A stretch of 64,000 nucleotides of DNA from JBOGWA01 sp050693155 (GTDB taxonomy: Bacteria > Actinomycetota > UBA4738 > CALAEC01): positions 1-64,000 of the forward strand of contig JBOGWA010000128.1 of NCBI GenBank assembly GCA_050693155.1, written 5' to 3'. The notes beneath the pieces were generated by a model that saw nothing but the letters and a program-made list of their open reading frames with translations, was not told the origin of the DNA and did not search any database. A program made the translations under genes and the position numbers. Of this stretch, positions 24,812 to 33,963 are shown piece by piece (position 1 is the stretch's first letter; each line of letters opens with the position of its first letter).

Positions 24812-25936
24812 CTAGTTGAGGACCCGTTCGTAGACCCGGAGTGTGAGACGGGCCGTTCGTTCCCACGAGAACTGTTCCGCGCGCGCACGAGCGGACGCGG
24901 ACAGCACAGCGGACCGGTCCGCGTCGGTCAGCACGTGCTCGATGGCGTCGGCGATTTCCCGGACCGACCTTGGCTCCACCATGAGCGCCGCGTCGCCTGC
25001 GACTTCGGGGAGAGACGAGGTGCTCGACACGATGGTGGGCACGCCACGAGCCATCGCCTCGAGAACCGGGAGCCCGAAGCCCTCGTACAGCGACGGATAT
25101 ACGAAGACCGCGGCTCGCCGGTACAGAGCGTCCAGGTCCTCCGACGCCGTCATGCCCGTGAGCACGATCTCACCCGGGCCCTCGCTGCGGAGCTCTCGGA
25201 GCAGTCGCTCGGTCCGCCACCCGAGCGGTCCGGCCAGCACGAGGGTGTGCGGCAACCCCGCCGCCGTGACGGCACGTCGATACGCCCGGATGAGGCGTAC
25301 GAGGTTCTTTCTCGGCTCGAGCGTCCCAACGAACAGCACGAAAGGATCCGGAATCTTGAGGCGCTCGAGCACCCGATCGGTGTCGCCGTTTGCCGAGCGG
25401 ATCGTGGCCGCCAGGGGGACCACGTGGATTCGCTTGGGATCGGCGTGTGTGAATCGGGCAAGGTCCTTTGCGGTGTTCTCCGACACGGTGATGAGGGCGT
25501 CGGCGCGTCGGGCCGCCTGCGCCGTGCCGAATCGGTAGAGGGCACGCCACACGGGCGGGAAGAGACTGGGGTAGATGCGGGGCGCGAGGTCGTGGACCGT
25601 AACGATCAGGCGCTGGCCGAGGCCGGGGGGAGGAACGCTTGCCGGCGAGGGCGCGTGGAGCAGATCGAGTGTCGCGAGTTCGGGAGGAAGCGCAGGCCGG
25701 TTGGCCAGGAGCCAGCGGGGGTAAAGACGCCGGATCGAGCCGGGGACATGGTCGATGGGAAACGGCTGCATCCATGGTTCGGAGGACCGAGCGAGGCCGA
25801 TATCGGTGTGAAAGAGCGTGACGTCGAGGCCCGAATCGACCGACGCGAGGGCGGGGACGAGCTCACGAATGTAGGTCCCGATCCCTCCGGGCGCCGAAGC
25901 GAATATCTGGTCGATATGGAACGCAACCGACGTCAC
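24812..25936 (-). CDS. Family 4 glycosyltransferase
   Basis: The 374-residue GT-B enzyme starts with HIDQIFASAPGGIGTYIREL (acceptor domain) and has the donor-domain signature LYEGFGLPVLEAMARG with the Ex7E pair near residue 285, then SSLPEVAGDAALMVEP. It uses a nucleotide sugar, most likely a retaining enzyme. It begins at GTG 25936 and leads a minus-strand operon with the GT2 and aminotransferase genes. A second GT4 of similar design is at 61806, inside the rhamnose cluster. Confidence 0.9.
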   Translation of the reverse strand: MTSVAFHIDQIFASAPGGIGTYIRELVPALASVDSGLDVTLFHTDIGLARSSEPWMQPFPIDHVPGSIRRLYPRWLLANRPALPPELATLDLLHAPSPASVPPPGLGQRLIVTVHDLAPRIYPSLFPPVWRALYRFGTAQAARRADALITVSENTAKDLARFTHADPKRIHVVPLAATIRSANGDTDRVLERLKIPDPFVLFVGTLEPRKNLVRLIRAYRRAVTAAGLPHTLVLAGPLGWRTERLLRELRSEGPGEIVLTGMTASEDLDALYRRAAVFVYPSLYEGFGLPVLEAMARGVPTIVSSTSSLPEVAGDAALMVEPRSVREIADAIEHVLTDADRSAVLSASARARAEQFSWERTARLTLRVYERVLN

Positions 25937-26049
25937 GGATGAAAGCGTAATCGGGCCTTGTGTCCCTCTGCGTCCCCTCGGGGTAGTCCCGTCCCACCTA
26001 CGTCGTTTGTGGCGTCAAGGCCGGCGGTTCACGTTTCGATAGCGCTCAT

Positions 26050-26409
26050 ATGGCGCCGGCAGTGTCACTCCGAGAGGCTCTCGATATCCTCGAGACCGGG
26101 CAGATCGGCGCAGTGCTGATCGTCATCGACCCGGCAGCGACCCGAGCCCTCCTCGCGGCCACGGCGCCAGACGCTGTGGAGCCCGGAGCGGAACCCGCGG
26201 TCGCTGGCCGGCCCCTCTACCTCACGCCGATCGAGCGCAGGGTGCTGGCCCTCGTGGCGGGAGGAAAGGCGAACAAGCAGGTGGCGTTCGAGCTCGGCAT
26301 CTCTCCGCTCACGGTGAAGAACCACCTCGCCCGGATCCGGGCTCGATTCGGGGCGGCCGACAGGACTCAGGTCGTCGCCCTCGCGATACGCGCCGGACTC
26401 CTCGACTAG
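26050..26409 (+). CDS. Small LuxR-type helix-turn-helix regulator
   Basis: The 119-residue protein has a C-terminal LuxR/FixJ-type DNA-binding domain (LTPIERRVLALVAGGKANKQVAFELGISPLTVKNHLARI split over residues 58-96) and a short N-terminal part of about 50 residues that is not a receiver domain. It may act constitutively or through a partner. It is convergent with the tad operon, 13 bases from its end, and is the only DNA-binding regulator I recognise in the window. TAGCGC just upstream could be part of its promoter. Confidence 0.88.
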   Translation: MAPAVSLREALDILETGQIGAVLIVIDPAATRALLAATAPDAVEPGAEPAVAGRPLYLTPIERRVLALVAGGKANKQVAFELGISPLTVKNHLARIRARFGAADRTQVVALAIRAGLLD

Positions 26410-26422
26410 GGATTCGACGCAG

Positions 26423-27307
26423 CTATCGAACGAGCAGCGTTCCCATGATGCGGATTGCCGCGGGCCCCAGGATCACGATCAACAGAGCGGGGAAGATTCC
26501 GAGGATGAGCGGGAACAGGATCTTCACCGGAGTCTTTGCGGCTCGTTCTCGTGCGTTCTGACGGCGCCGGCGTCGCATCTCCGCTGCCTGCGTTTTCAGA
26601 ACCCGGCCCACCGCGATGCCGAGGCTGTCGGCCTGGAGGAGCGCAAGGACGAAGCTGGTCATCGCCGGCACACCGACCCGCTGCTTCAAGGACTGGAAGG
26701 CCTCTCGGCGCGACGCCCCGAGATTCATCTCGTGCAGGACGCGGCGGTATTCCTCCCCGAGCGGCCCATCAACCTCCTGCGCAGCCCGGTCGAGCGCGCC
26801 TTCCAGGCCAACGCCCGCCTCGACCGAGATCGCCATGAGATCGAGTGTTTCGGGAAGCGCCCGCCCGATCGCCTCGGCTCGCGTGGATCGGCGCCGCTCC
26901 AGAATGACATCGGGAAGCAGGAATCCCGCCCCGCCGACGAGGAGGCCGAACACAGGGCCCGAGATCGGGGCACGAGACGCTGTCCAGAGCATGAGGAGCG
27001 CACCGAAGACCGCGCCGGCGCCTTTCAATGCAAGGAAGCGCTCGACAGTGATGCGGCCGCCAGCACGCGCCAGGCGCTCGCGGACACGGGACGCGTAGGC
27101 CGGGGGTGTGAGCCAACGCGTTAGACCGGCGAATGCGTGGGTCGTCGATGACGTCTCCGCGGAATCGGGTGGGGAGAATCCATGCCGACCGAGGTACCGG
27201 AGCGCTTGCCGACCCGAGGCCCGGGCCCCACCCGTTCGCACGGCCCCGAGGAGCAGGAGCGGGACCGATGCCACGAGCGCCGACAGACCGAGCGCAAGGT
27301 GGAGCAT
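26423..27307 (-). CDS. tadC: Tad pilus inner-membrane platform protein TadC (T2SSF domain)
   Basis: The 294-residue membrane protein has a T2SSF domain (ALPETLDLMAISVEAGVGLEGALDRAAQEV) with hydrophobic segments near residues 1-25, 110-135 and at the C-terminus (ILFPLILGIFPALLIVILGPAAI). With TadB it forms the platform on which the TadA ATPase acts. It is the last gene of the operon and follows TadB without a gap. Confidence 0.9.
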   Translation of the reverse strand: MLHLALGLSALVASVPLLLLGAVRTGGARASGRQALRYLGRHGFSPPDSAETSSTTHAFAGLTRWLTPPAYASRVRERLARAGGRITVERFLALKGAGAVFGALLMLWTASRAPISGPVFGLLVGGAGFLLPDVILERRRSTRAEAIGRALPETLDLMAISVEAGVGLEGALDRAAQEVDGPLGEEYRRVLHEMNLGASRREAFQSLKQRVGVPAMTSFVLALLQADSLGIAVGRVLKTQAAEMRRRRRQNARERAAKTPVKILFPLILGIFPALLIVILGPAAIRIMGTLLVR

Positions 27308-28240
27308 CTAGGCCTCCACCTTGGTGATCCGCGTCATCCAGATCGTGCCGATGGCCATCAGGACCCCCGCCGTCACGGTCAGGATCCACCCCAGCGGGGT
27401 CGACACGAGCAAGGCCAGATACGACGGGTTGACGATCGAGAAGAAGGTTGCAACGACGAAGGGCAGAGCGATGAGGATGTAGGCTGAGATCCTTCCCTCG
27501 GCGGTCAAGGTTCGGACCTCTCGCTTGAGCTCGTGCCGGAACCGAACGAAGTCGGCCAAGGTTCGAAGCAGATCGGAGAGTGAAGCACCGAAGTCCTGCT
27601 GGATCCGGATCGCCCGAACACACCATGCGTAGTCGCGGCTGCCGGTCCTCGCCGCGGAGGCCTCGAGCGCATCGACGAGCGATTCGCCGAGCCGATTGTC
27701 GGCCATGACGCGGTCGAACTCCGTGGCGACCGGCGGCTGCCCCTCGGCGGCGAGCAACTCCATGGCCTGGGCCAGCGAGGCGCCGGCTTCCAGGGAGCCG
27801 GCCAGCAAGTCGAGCGCGTCCGGGAGCTCGTTCTCGAATCGATCGACCCAGCGGTTCGCCCGCCGCCGAAGCAGGATCCGGGCGGCAGGGGGAGCGATGG
27901 CTGTGGTAACGAGCCCGACGGCCGTGCTGCGAAACAGGAGCCCGGCAAGGACCCCGGCGAAGATCGCAACCCCAGCCGCGCCGGCGACGAACTCGCCCGG
28001 GGACAGGCGCAGCCCGACGCGGGGAAGCTCGGCTCCCAGGCGGCGCCCGAGGCTCGTGCTCGCAACGGCCTTCTCCGCCGCTCGACCGAGCAGTCCGAAT
28101 CGCGTTTCGACGGCAGCTTCTGCTCGATGCCCGAGGCCCTCCGGGAGGCGCCGCCCCGACCGTCGCGAGACGAGGGCGAGCCCAACCACGGCGACTCCCG
28201 CGCCGATCAGGACCGCGCCGAGGAGCGCAAGAGACCTCAT
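27308..28240 (-). CDS. tadB: Tad pilus inner-membrane platform protein TadB (T2SSF domain)
   Basis: The 310-residue protein has an N-terminal membrane segment (LALLGAVLIGAGVAVVGLAL), a basic cytoplasmic region, a T2SSF domain (ELPDALDLLAGSLEAGASLAQAMELL) and two C-terminal hydrophobic segments. The start chosen is ATG 28240, which overlaps the TadA stop (ATGA); a frame 33 bases longer exists but ignores that coupling. Partner of TadC in pilin extrusion. Confidence 0.9.
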   Translation of the reverse strand: MRSLALLGAVLIGAGVAVVGLALVSRRSGRRLPEGLGHRAEAAVETRFGLLGRAAEKAVASTSLGRRLGAELPRVGLRLSPGEFVAGAAGVAIFAGVLAGLLFRSTAVGLVTTAIAPPAARILLRRRANRWVDRFENELPDALDLLAGSLEAGASLAQAMELLAAEGQPPVATEFDRVMADNRLGESLVDALEASAARTGSRDYAWCVRAIRIQQDFGASLSDLLRTLADFVRFRHELKREVRTLTAEGRISAYILIALPFVVATFFSIVNPSYLALLVSTPLGWILTVTAGVLMAIGTIWMTRITKVEA

Positions 28241-29559
28241 CGGCCCTTCCTCGAGGCGGTTCGACGTTTCCACGGGGAGGGGATCTCCACGCCGTGGATC
28301 TCGAAGCGTTCGAGCAGGCGGGGCCGAAGGCCGGTGAGCCGGAGCTTGCCGGCGCGGTAATCGAACGCGAACAGCGTCTGGAGGATGACCATCTCCCCTT
28401 CCAGTCCTTGGACCTCGCTCACTTCCACGATCCGGCGGGCGCCGGTTCTGGTTCGCTCTTGGTGGAGGATCAGGTCGATGCCGGCGGCGGTCTGTTCGCG
28501 AATGGCCCGCACGGGAAGGTCCATGCCCGCCATGAGCACCATCGTTTCCAAGCGGGAAAGCGAGTCCCGGGTCGAGTTCGCGTGGATCGTCGTGAGCGAC
28601 CCCTCGTGACCGGTGTTCATGGCTTGGAGCATGTCGAGCGCCTCGCCGCCTCGGACCTCCCCGACGACGATGCGATCGGGGCGCATGCGCAGGGCGTTTC
28701 GAACGAGATCACGGATGGTGACCTCGCCCTTGCCCTCGATGTTCGCTGGGCGAGACTCGAGGGAAACCACGTGCGGCTGGCCGAGCTTGAGCTCGGCCGC
28801 GTCCTCAATGGTGACGATCCGCTGGGTCTCGGGGATGAAAGACGAGAGAACGCCGAGGGTCGTCGTCTTCCCGGTCCCCGTCCCGCCGGAGATCATGATG
28901 TTCTGCTTGCCTCGGACACAGGCTTCGAGGAAGAGAGCCAACTCGAGGGAAAGCGTTCCGAGGTTCACCAGGTCCTTCGGTCCGAAGGGGTCGGGTCGGA
29001 ACTTCCGGATCGTGAGAACGGGGCTCAATCGGGCGAGAGGCGGGATGATCGCGTTCACGCGCGATCCATCGGGAAGCCGTGCGTCCACCATCGGGCTGGC
29101 CTCGTCGAGGCGACGGCCGACCCCGGCGACGATGCGATCGATGATCGCGCGGAAATGCTCCTCGTCGGTGAAGGCTGCCTCGGTGTGCTCGATCGCTCCC
29201 TCCCGCTCGATGTAGATGTCGTCGTGGGCGTTGCACATGATCTCGTTCACGGCCGGATCCGCGAGGTACTCGTCGAGCGGCCCGTAACCGAGGATGTCGG
29301 ACAGCAGCTCGCTCAGGAAGGCCTGCCGAGCACGCCGGCCGACCCGGACGTCTTCGCGCTCGAGGACGTCGTCGAGAGCACGGGTGACCCGGCTGCGCAG
29401 CTCTTCGGGTGAGCGGCGCAGGTCGGGGCCGATCTCGTCGAGAACCAGCGTTCGCACGCGCCGCTTGATCGAGGCGAGGGCGCCCCGGTTCCGCGGACTG
29501 CTCGCGATGTTCGCGGACGCCGCTTCTGCAGCATGGTTCAGCCGGTCTGACAGCTTCAT
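28237..29559 (-). CDS. tadA: Tad pilus motor ATPase TadA/CpaF
   Basis: The 440-residue secretion ATPase has the N-terminal helical domain, the PAVNEIMCNAHDDIYIEREG segment, Walker A ISGGTGTGKTTTLG, the Asp box, Walker B DRIVVGEVRGGEALDML and the His box TGHEGSLTTIHANS. It powers assembly of the Flp pilus. Only one such ATPase is present in the locus, so the same enzyme probably drives extension and any retraction, as known for CpaF. Confidence 0.95.
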   Translation of the reverse strand: MKLSDRLNHAAEAASANIASSPRNRGALASIKRRVRTLVLDEIGPDLRRSPEELRSRVTRALDDVLEREDVRVGRRARQAFLSELLSDILGYGPLDEYLADPAVNEIMCNAHDDIYIEREGAIEHTEAAFTDEEHFRAIIDRIVAGVGRRLDEASPMVDARLPDGSRVNAIIPPLARLSPVLTIRKFRPDPFGPKDLVNLGTLSLELALFLEACVRGKQNIMISGGTGTGKTTTLGVLSSFIPETQRIVTIEDAAELKLGQPHVVSLESRPANIEGKGEVTIRDLVRNALRMRPDRIVVGEVRGGEALDMLQAMNTGHEGSLTTIHANSTRDSLSRLETMVLMAGMDLPVRAIREQTAAGIDLILHQERTRTGARRIVEVSEVQGLEGEMVILQTLFAFDYRAGKLRLTGLRPRLLERFEIHGVEIPSPWKRRTASRKGR

Positions 29560-30818
29560 CGAACACCTCCGGAGCTCGCGGCGGCAGCGGAACGGGGGGT
29601 TGCTTTCGGATGGAGGAGGCGGGTGAGCCAGGATCTGCTCGCCGCGCGTCGGCGGTCGACGTTGATTTCTTCGAGCGATGTCTCAACCGGGAGGATCCGC
29701 GCGAGCGTCTTCACGAGGGCCCTGGATACCTCCGCTCGGGGGGCAACGTCGAGGACCGGGCGACCGACGTTGATGGATCGCGAGACCTCACGCGAGTACG
29801 GAAGCGTTCCCTGGAACCCTTGGGGGAAGAGGCGCCGGATCTTCTCGGGGGAGAGCCCGACGTCCTTCTCCGCCTTGTTGAGAACTAGAGAAACGCCTTC
29901 CGATGGAATCTTCAGCCGCTCGAGCGTCGAGAGAAAGAGCCCGAGGTTCTTCACGCTCGGAACATCGACGGTCGCGAGCACGATGAGGCGCTCGGAGAGA
30001 TCGAAGGCAGCGAGCACCTGCTCGGTGATGGCCGCCGGCGTGTCGATGATGACGTAGTCGTAGAGGTCCCGGGCTACTTGCAGGACCTTCGTGATGTCGG
30101 GTGAGAGGATCCGGTCGGCCTCGGCCAGGTCGGCGGGCGCCGCGAGGACCTCGAGGCCGCTCCGGTGGGTCACGGTGAATTCACGGAAATGCGAGTGCAA
30201 GGATTCGTTGTCGCTCGCATGCGTCAGATCCGCAATCGTGTACTGGGGTCGCAGCCGGAGGGCGGTCACGACCTCACCGAACTGAAGATCGAGATCGATG
30301 ATCGCAACGCGCCGTCCGGTGACGGCCAGCGCGTACGCGAGGTTCGTCGCGAAGAAGGTCTTCCCGCAGCCGCCGCTCGGACTCGTGATCGTGATCGTCG
30401 TGGCGGCGGTCCGGTGTCCCTCGCCACCAGGGCGAACCCCTTCGATGCCTTTCGCCATGTCGAGCGCGCGCTGAAGTGCGGTGCGCAGCGTTCGACTCGC
30501 CGCGGGAAACTGGACGAGGTCGGAGGCGCCGATCCGCAGGAGATCCCGGTCTGGGTGCAGCGACCCGTTCTTCGGCGCGACGAGGAGCGTGACCACGTGG
30601 GGATGCTCCTCCCTCACACGCTGAAGGAACCGAATCCCCTGAGGCGAGAGCGAGGACGGCCCGGCGACGAGCACCCGAATCTGACCTTTGGCGAGCTCGG
30701 ATCCCGCCATCGCCGTCTGGAACGAAGGCGTCAGGTCTCCATCGAGGTTCGGGCACGCCCGCACGAGCGCCTGATACAGCTCGTCCTCACGGTCCAAGAC
30801 GAGGATCTGCCCGCTCAT
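29556..30818 (-). CDS. tadZ: Tad pilus localisation ATPase TadZ/CpaE (MinD-like)
   Basis: The 420-residue protein joins an N-terminal receiver-like domain (about residues 1-125, lacking a clear phospho-acceptor motif set) to a MinD/ParA-type ATPase with deviant Walker A SPSGGCGKTFFATNLA and IIDLDLQFGEV. It places the pilus machine in the cell. A Lys/Arg-rich C-terminal tail follows. Start ATG 30818 overlaps the CpaB stop; upstream open frame is shadow of CpaB. Confidence 0.9.
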   Translation of the reverse strand: MSGQILVLDREDELYQALVRACPNLDGDLTPSFQTAMAGSELAKGQIRVLVAGPSSLSPQGIRFLQRVREEHPHVVTLLVAPKNGSLHPDRDLLRIGASDLVQFPAASRTLRTALQRALDMAKGIEGVRPGGEGHRTAATTITITSPSGGCGKTFFATNLAYALAVTGRRVAIIDLDLQFGEVVTALRLRPQYTIADLTHASDNESLHSHFREFTVTHRSGLEVLAAPADLAEADRILSPDITKVLQVARDLYDYVIIDTPAAITEQVLAAFDLSERLIVLATVDVPSVKNLGLFLSTLERLKIPSEGVSLVLNKAEKDVGLSPEKIRRLFPQGFQGTLPYSREVSRSINVGRPVLDVAPRAEVSRALVKTLARILPVETSLEEINVDRRRAASRSWLTRLLHPKATPRSAAAASSGGVR

Positions 30819-31528
30819 CGGACGGGAAGGAACTCGTAGGAGACGTCGGGCACGCGGGGGCTCTGCTGACCCTCGGGAACGAGGGTGAACCAGATCGAGC
30901 CGAGCTCCTGGGCGAAGACGAGTCGAGACGCTTCTCTCGGCGTCACCGAGAGGACGAACACCAGTTGGCTCCCTACTCCGGACGTGCCTGTGAGCCGCTG
31001 CGCCGCGCTCTGCGGATTCGCGCTCGTGGCGAGGACCTCGACGGCCGCGAGGATCTTTCTGGTAAAGGACTCCTGGCCGGTACGGAACGTGCTGTAGACG
31101 CTCACGATGTCTCCAGGGGCCGCGTACTGCGCGAGACCCTGCTCGAGAGAAACGGCGACCGACACGGCCTCCTCTCCCTCGGGGATCGGGAGTCGACCGG
31201 CGGTGCTTCCGGCCTCCGCGAACTGGCTCGCTGTGATCGTCTCGCCGGCCTCGATCTGCTCCACGGTCCACTGGTCGGCTACCCGCTTGAGGTCGGTAAC
31301 CGCCCCAGGAGCCGCGTACCGTCGCGGAACCTCGATTGTTCGAACCAGGTCGGCGATGGCCGAACCGGAGGTTCCGGCAGCGATCGTTTCCTCGGCCACG
31401 AGGACTCGGATCGGTTCGCCCTCGGCCTCGGCTCGGCTCTCGAGGTTTCTGACGTATGCGAAGACGAGCGATCCTCCGAGAAGGCCGAGGACCAGCCCGC
31501 CGACCAACAGCACCGACTGACGTTGCAT
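30815..31528 (-). CDS. cpaB: Flp pilus assembly protein CpaB/RcpC with SAF domain
   Basis: The 237-residue protein has one N-terminal membrane anchor (SVLLVGGLVLGLLGGSLVFAYV), a SAF domain (VLVAEETIAAGT ... ETITASQFAEAG) and the RcpC-type beta region (APGDIVSVYSTF). In diderms it stabilises the RcpA secretin. No secretin gene is present here, so it must act at the cell wall in some other way. GGAGTAGGAAG precedes the ATG. Confidence 0.9.
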   Translation of the reverse strand: MQRQSVLLVGGLVLGLLGGSLVFAYVRNLESRAEAEGEPIRVLVAEETIAAGTSGSAIADLVRTIEVPRRYAAPGAVTDLKRVADQWTVEQIEAGETITASQFAEAGSTAGRLPIPEGEEAVSVAVSLEQGLAQYAAPGDIVSVYSTFRTGQESFTRKILAAVEVLATSANPQSAAQRLTGTSGVGSQLVFVLSVTPREASRLVFAQELGSIWFTLVPEGQQSPRVPDVSYEFLPVR

Positions 31529-31532
31529 CTTC

Positions 31533-32006
31533 CTACTCCTCTCTCATGACGGTTGTGGACTCGAGCAGAAAACCTTCGGGCGGCAGAGGCGGGCCCTCGC
31601 CGAACAGGCCCGTGAACGCGCCGACGAGTCCGTTCACGGCGCGGCCGAGCGGGCCGAGCTCGACCCGGGTGGCGACGGTGACGGTCACGTCATCGCCGGG
31701 GAGGGCGGCCTGCGGATCCGGCGTGACCGACACCGTTTCCAAGGGCAGGTCGGCGATCCCGCGCACGTAGGCCTCGACCTCCGCGGCGGAGGGCCGGAGT
31801 CGGTACTCCCCAACCCTGCTGGGGTCGGGGCCGGCCCGCGTCGCATAGCGGGCGCCCGTCTCCGAGAGGCGGTTGAGGGTGGAGTAATCGAGCAGGAGCC
31901 CGACGATGAACGCCGCGGCAGCCGCCATGAACACGACGAGGGGGAGAAACAGCGCAACCTCCAAGAGCGCCCCGCCTTCTTCTCTCGCCCGGGCACCGGG
32001 AGTCAC
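31533..32006 (-). CDS. tadE: TadE-like minor pilin (first)
   Basis: The 157-residue protein carries a TadE-type N-terminus: REEGGALLEVALFLPLVVFMAAAAAFIVGLLLDY, with the Glu five residues into the hydrophobic stretch as in class III pseudopilins. The rest is a beta-rich exported domain. Start is GTG 32006, overlapping the stop of the other TadE-like gene (GTGA). Confidence 0.85.
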   Translation of the reverse strand: MTPGARAREEGGALLEVALFLPLVVFMAAAAAFIVGLLLDYSTLNRLSETGARYATRAGPDPSRVGEYRLRPSAAEVEAYVRGIADLPLETVSVTPDPQAALPGDDVTVTVATRVELGPLGRAVNGLVGAFTGLFGEGPPLPPEGFLLESTTVMREE

Positions 32007-32428
32007 TCGCGCCTCACCTCCGCCTCGGATCTGAGGGTCAGGGCATCCGGCACGTCGCCCGCAAACCCGAGCGCACGGAGCGGAGCGAGAAGCAGGGCGA
32101 GTGGATTCGCGACCTCGTAGGTCACGAGGACTCGCACAGGACCGTTCGGGCTCGCGCTCTCCGGTTCGACGGAAACCGTCGTGGGGGTCAGGAGCGGCGT
32201 TGCCTCATCGACCGCCTCCGTCACGCTGGCCTGATCCGGATACGAGCGAAGGTCCGGCGAGGACGGGATAGAGACGAATCGGGCCCCGGCCCGAGCGCCG
32301 TGGTCGAGGATGGTCTTCACCGTTCCCAACCACGAGGCGAAGAGCAGTGTGCCGACGGCCGCGAGGAGAATCGGCAAAGCGAACGCCAGCTCGACGGTGG
32401 CCACCCCGCGCTGCCTGTCATCAGTCAT
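32003..32428 (-). CDS. TadE-like minor pilin (second)
   Basis: The 141-residue protein opens with RQRGVATVELAFALPILLAAVGTLLFASW, the TadE/TadF processing region and membrane segment. A beta-rich domain follows. It lies between the TadG-like gene and the other TadE-like gene with four-base overlaps on both sides. The two TadE-like proteins probably start the pilus as a pair. Confidence 0.85.
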   Translation of the reverse strand: MTDDRQRGVATVELAFALPILLAAVGTLLFASWLGTVKTILDHGARAGARFVSIPSSPDLRSYPDQASVTEAVDEATPLLTPTTVSVEPESASPNGPVRVLVTYEVANPLALLLAPLRALGFAGDVPDALTLRSEAEVRRE

Positions 32429-33588
32429 TGGACGAGGGTCGCGCCGAAGAGACCTCGGGCCGTGGTCAGCTGCGCGAGCGGGATCGGGATTGCCTGAAAG
32501 GAGCCGTTTGCGAGCGGCGATAGGTACGCCGCCGTGAAGTCGAGGGCAGGAATGCCGAGAATCGGATACCGAAAGAGTCGAAGAAGGACGACGGGGTCTC
32601 CCGTTCGCGCGGCCTCGGCGGCCACGTCGACGGGCGAGGGGGGCGTGGCGCCGCCGGGTGGGTCGTACAGGTCCCGGACGTCGAGGATCAGCTGAGTGAG
32701 GTCGAACTCACTGCCGGGCGGAAGCAGGGGATTCAGCGCATTGCCGAGCGCGTCATTCGCCTGCCAGAGCACCGGTAGGAGGAGGTCGCGAACCTCTGCC
32801 GCCGTTGGGTTCGGGTTCACCTGGGGCAACGGAGCGGGAACACCGCTCCACAGGTCGGCGACCGGCTGGGCGATCCCGGTCACGCTGTCCGTTCGAACGG
32901 CCGGAAGGACGATGAGGTTCTTGAAGCGCCGGCGCGCGATCGCCGTCGCATCGACGGTCCGCTCTCCCTCGAACTCGGGCAGGGGCACCGGCGGCTCGAC
33001 GCGATCGCTGACGCCGACCCGAACTCGGGGCGTCACGGTGGCAGGCGAAAGGTTTTCCGGAAGCCCGTCGACGGCGGCCTGCAGCGCCGCACAGTCGGTC
33101 GCCGTCAGCGTCCTGAGAAACGGGTCGAGCAGACCTCCAACGAGCGGATTGCACAGAAGATTGAGCGGGACCCCGAGCGTGCCGGTAAGGGCCTCCAGGG
33201 CATTTCTGACCTCTTCCATGAGCGGCCACTCGGCAAGGGGTTCGATCGTGACGTCGCCGGCAAGGCATGTCGGCCCCGCTCCGGACACGGAAAGGTTGTT
33301 CGAGAGAGGCGAGTGGGCTGCAGTGAGCAGGCGCTGCGCCTGGTTGCACGCGGTGCTTTGCGGTTCGTTTGAGGAAAGCGCTCCAACCAGCGGAATGCTG
33401 GCTGCGCCGGCCAGGGCGGAGAGGTTGGCGGCCCGCTCGACCTCACGACGGACGCCGTAGAGGCTCACCGTGTTCGCTCCCCAGAGCGATGCGGCGACCA
33501 GGCCGCCAACAAGGACGATGATGAGCGGCGCGGCTGCTCCGTCTTCTGCCGAGAGGCCGCGTCGGTGGCGTGGATGTGCATCGTTCAT
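32425..33588 (-). CDS. tadG: TadG-like pilus protein
   Basis: The 387-residue protein has one N-terminal membrane segment (APLIIVLVGGLVAASLWGANTVSLYGVRREVERAANLSALAGAA), the TadG-like N-terminal pattern in which the region after the membrane helix is Ala-rich. The large exported part has several cysteines but no von Willebrand A domain, unlike proteobacterial TadG. Start ATG 33588 is preferred over a frame 51 bases longer. It is second in the operon, separated from flp by a strong hairpin. Confidence 0.8.
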   Translation of the reverse strand: MNDAHPRHRRGLSAEDGAAAPLIIVLVGGLVAASLWGANTVSLYGVRREVERAANLSALAGAASIPLVGALSSNEPQSTACNQAQRLLTAAHSPLSNNLSVSGAGPTCLAGDVTIEPLAEWPLMEEVRNALEALTGTLGVPLNLLCNPLVGGLLDPFLRTLTATDCAALQAAVDGLPENLSPATVTPRVRVGVSDRVEPPVPLPEFEGERTVDATAIARRRFKNLIVLPAVRTDSVTGIAQPVADLWSGVPAPLPQVNPNPTAAEVRDLLLPVLWQANDALGNALNPLLPPGSEFDLTQLILDVRDLYDPPGGATPPSPVDVAAEAARTGDPVVLLRLFRYPILGIPALDFTAAYLSPLANGSFQAIPIPLAQLTTARGLFGATLVQ

Positions 33589-33605
33589 CGCGTCTCCGAG
33601 AACAA

Positions 33606-33637
33606 GGCGGCGCCGGGGGGTGGGGACCGGCGCCGCC
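33606..33637 (-). other. Perfect 10-bp intercistronic hairpin between flp and tadG
   Basis: In the minus-strand message GGCGGCGCCG pairs with CGGCGCCGCC around a 12-base loop. A partial U-rich stretch (TTGTTCTC) follows. Such a stem could stop most transcripts after the abundant pilin gene or protect the short flp message from 3' exonucleases, giving much more pilin than assembly proteins. Confidence 0.55.
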
Positions 33638-33657
33638 AATGCTCGTGCGAGTCCGTC

Positions 33658-33879
33658 TTACGGTCCGGGCGGGGTGACTCCTGCACCGGTGAGCGCGTCC
33701 ACAATCGCCTGGAACGCGCCGGCGATCATCGGGCCAAGCAGGACGACAACGCTCACGATCACCGCTGCGATGAGAGCGACGAGCATGCCGTACTCGACGG
33801 CGGATGCTCCCTCCTCACGGCGAAGTCGAGCGCGGATTGCGCCAAGGGCCTGGCCGAAGCTCCGCAGCAGGTTGGTCAT
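33658..33879 (-). CDS. flp: Flp-family type IVb major pilin
   Basis: The 73-residue prepilin has a basic leader (about 23 residues ending REEG), then ASAVEYGMLVALIAAVIVSV. The Glu at +5 and Tyr at +6 after the expected cleavage site are the Flp signature. A short Gly/Pro tail ends the protein. A very strong ribosome site (AAGGAGG) precedes ATG 33879. No prepilin peptidase (TadV/CpaA) gene lies in the window, so processing must depend on a gene elsewhere. Confidence 0.93.
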   Translation of the reverse strand: MTNLLRSFGQALGAIRARLRREEGASAVEYGMLVALIAAVIVSVVVLLGPMIAGAFQAIVDALTGAGVTPPGP

Positions 33880-33963
33880 TACTCCCTCCTTCCGCGGGCT
33901 TCGAGCGGGCGCTTCCTCTGTTCGTTCTGCGTATCGGCGGAGGGAGGTGTGGCGATTGATGGC

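Noticed and set aside
24131..25942. 603-codon open frame on the plus strand
   Set aside because: It is antisense to two glycosyltransferase genes with clear family motifs; its own translation is Arg/Gly/Glu-rich and resembles nothing. High GC content creates such shadow frames.
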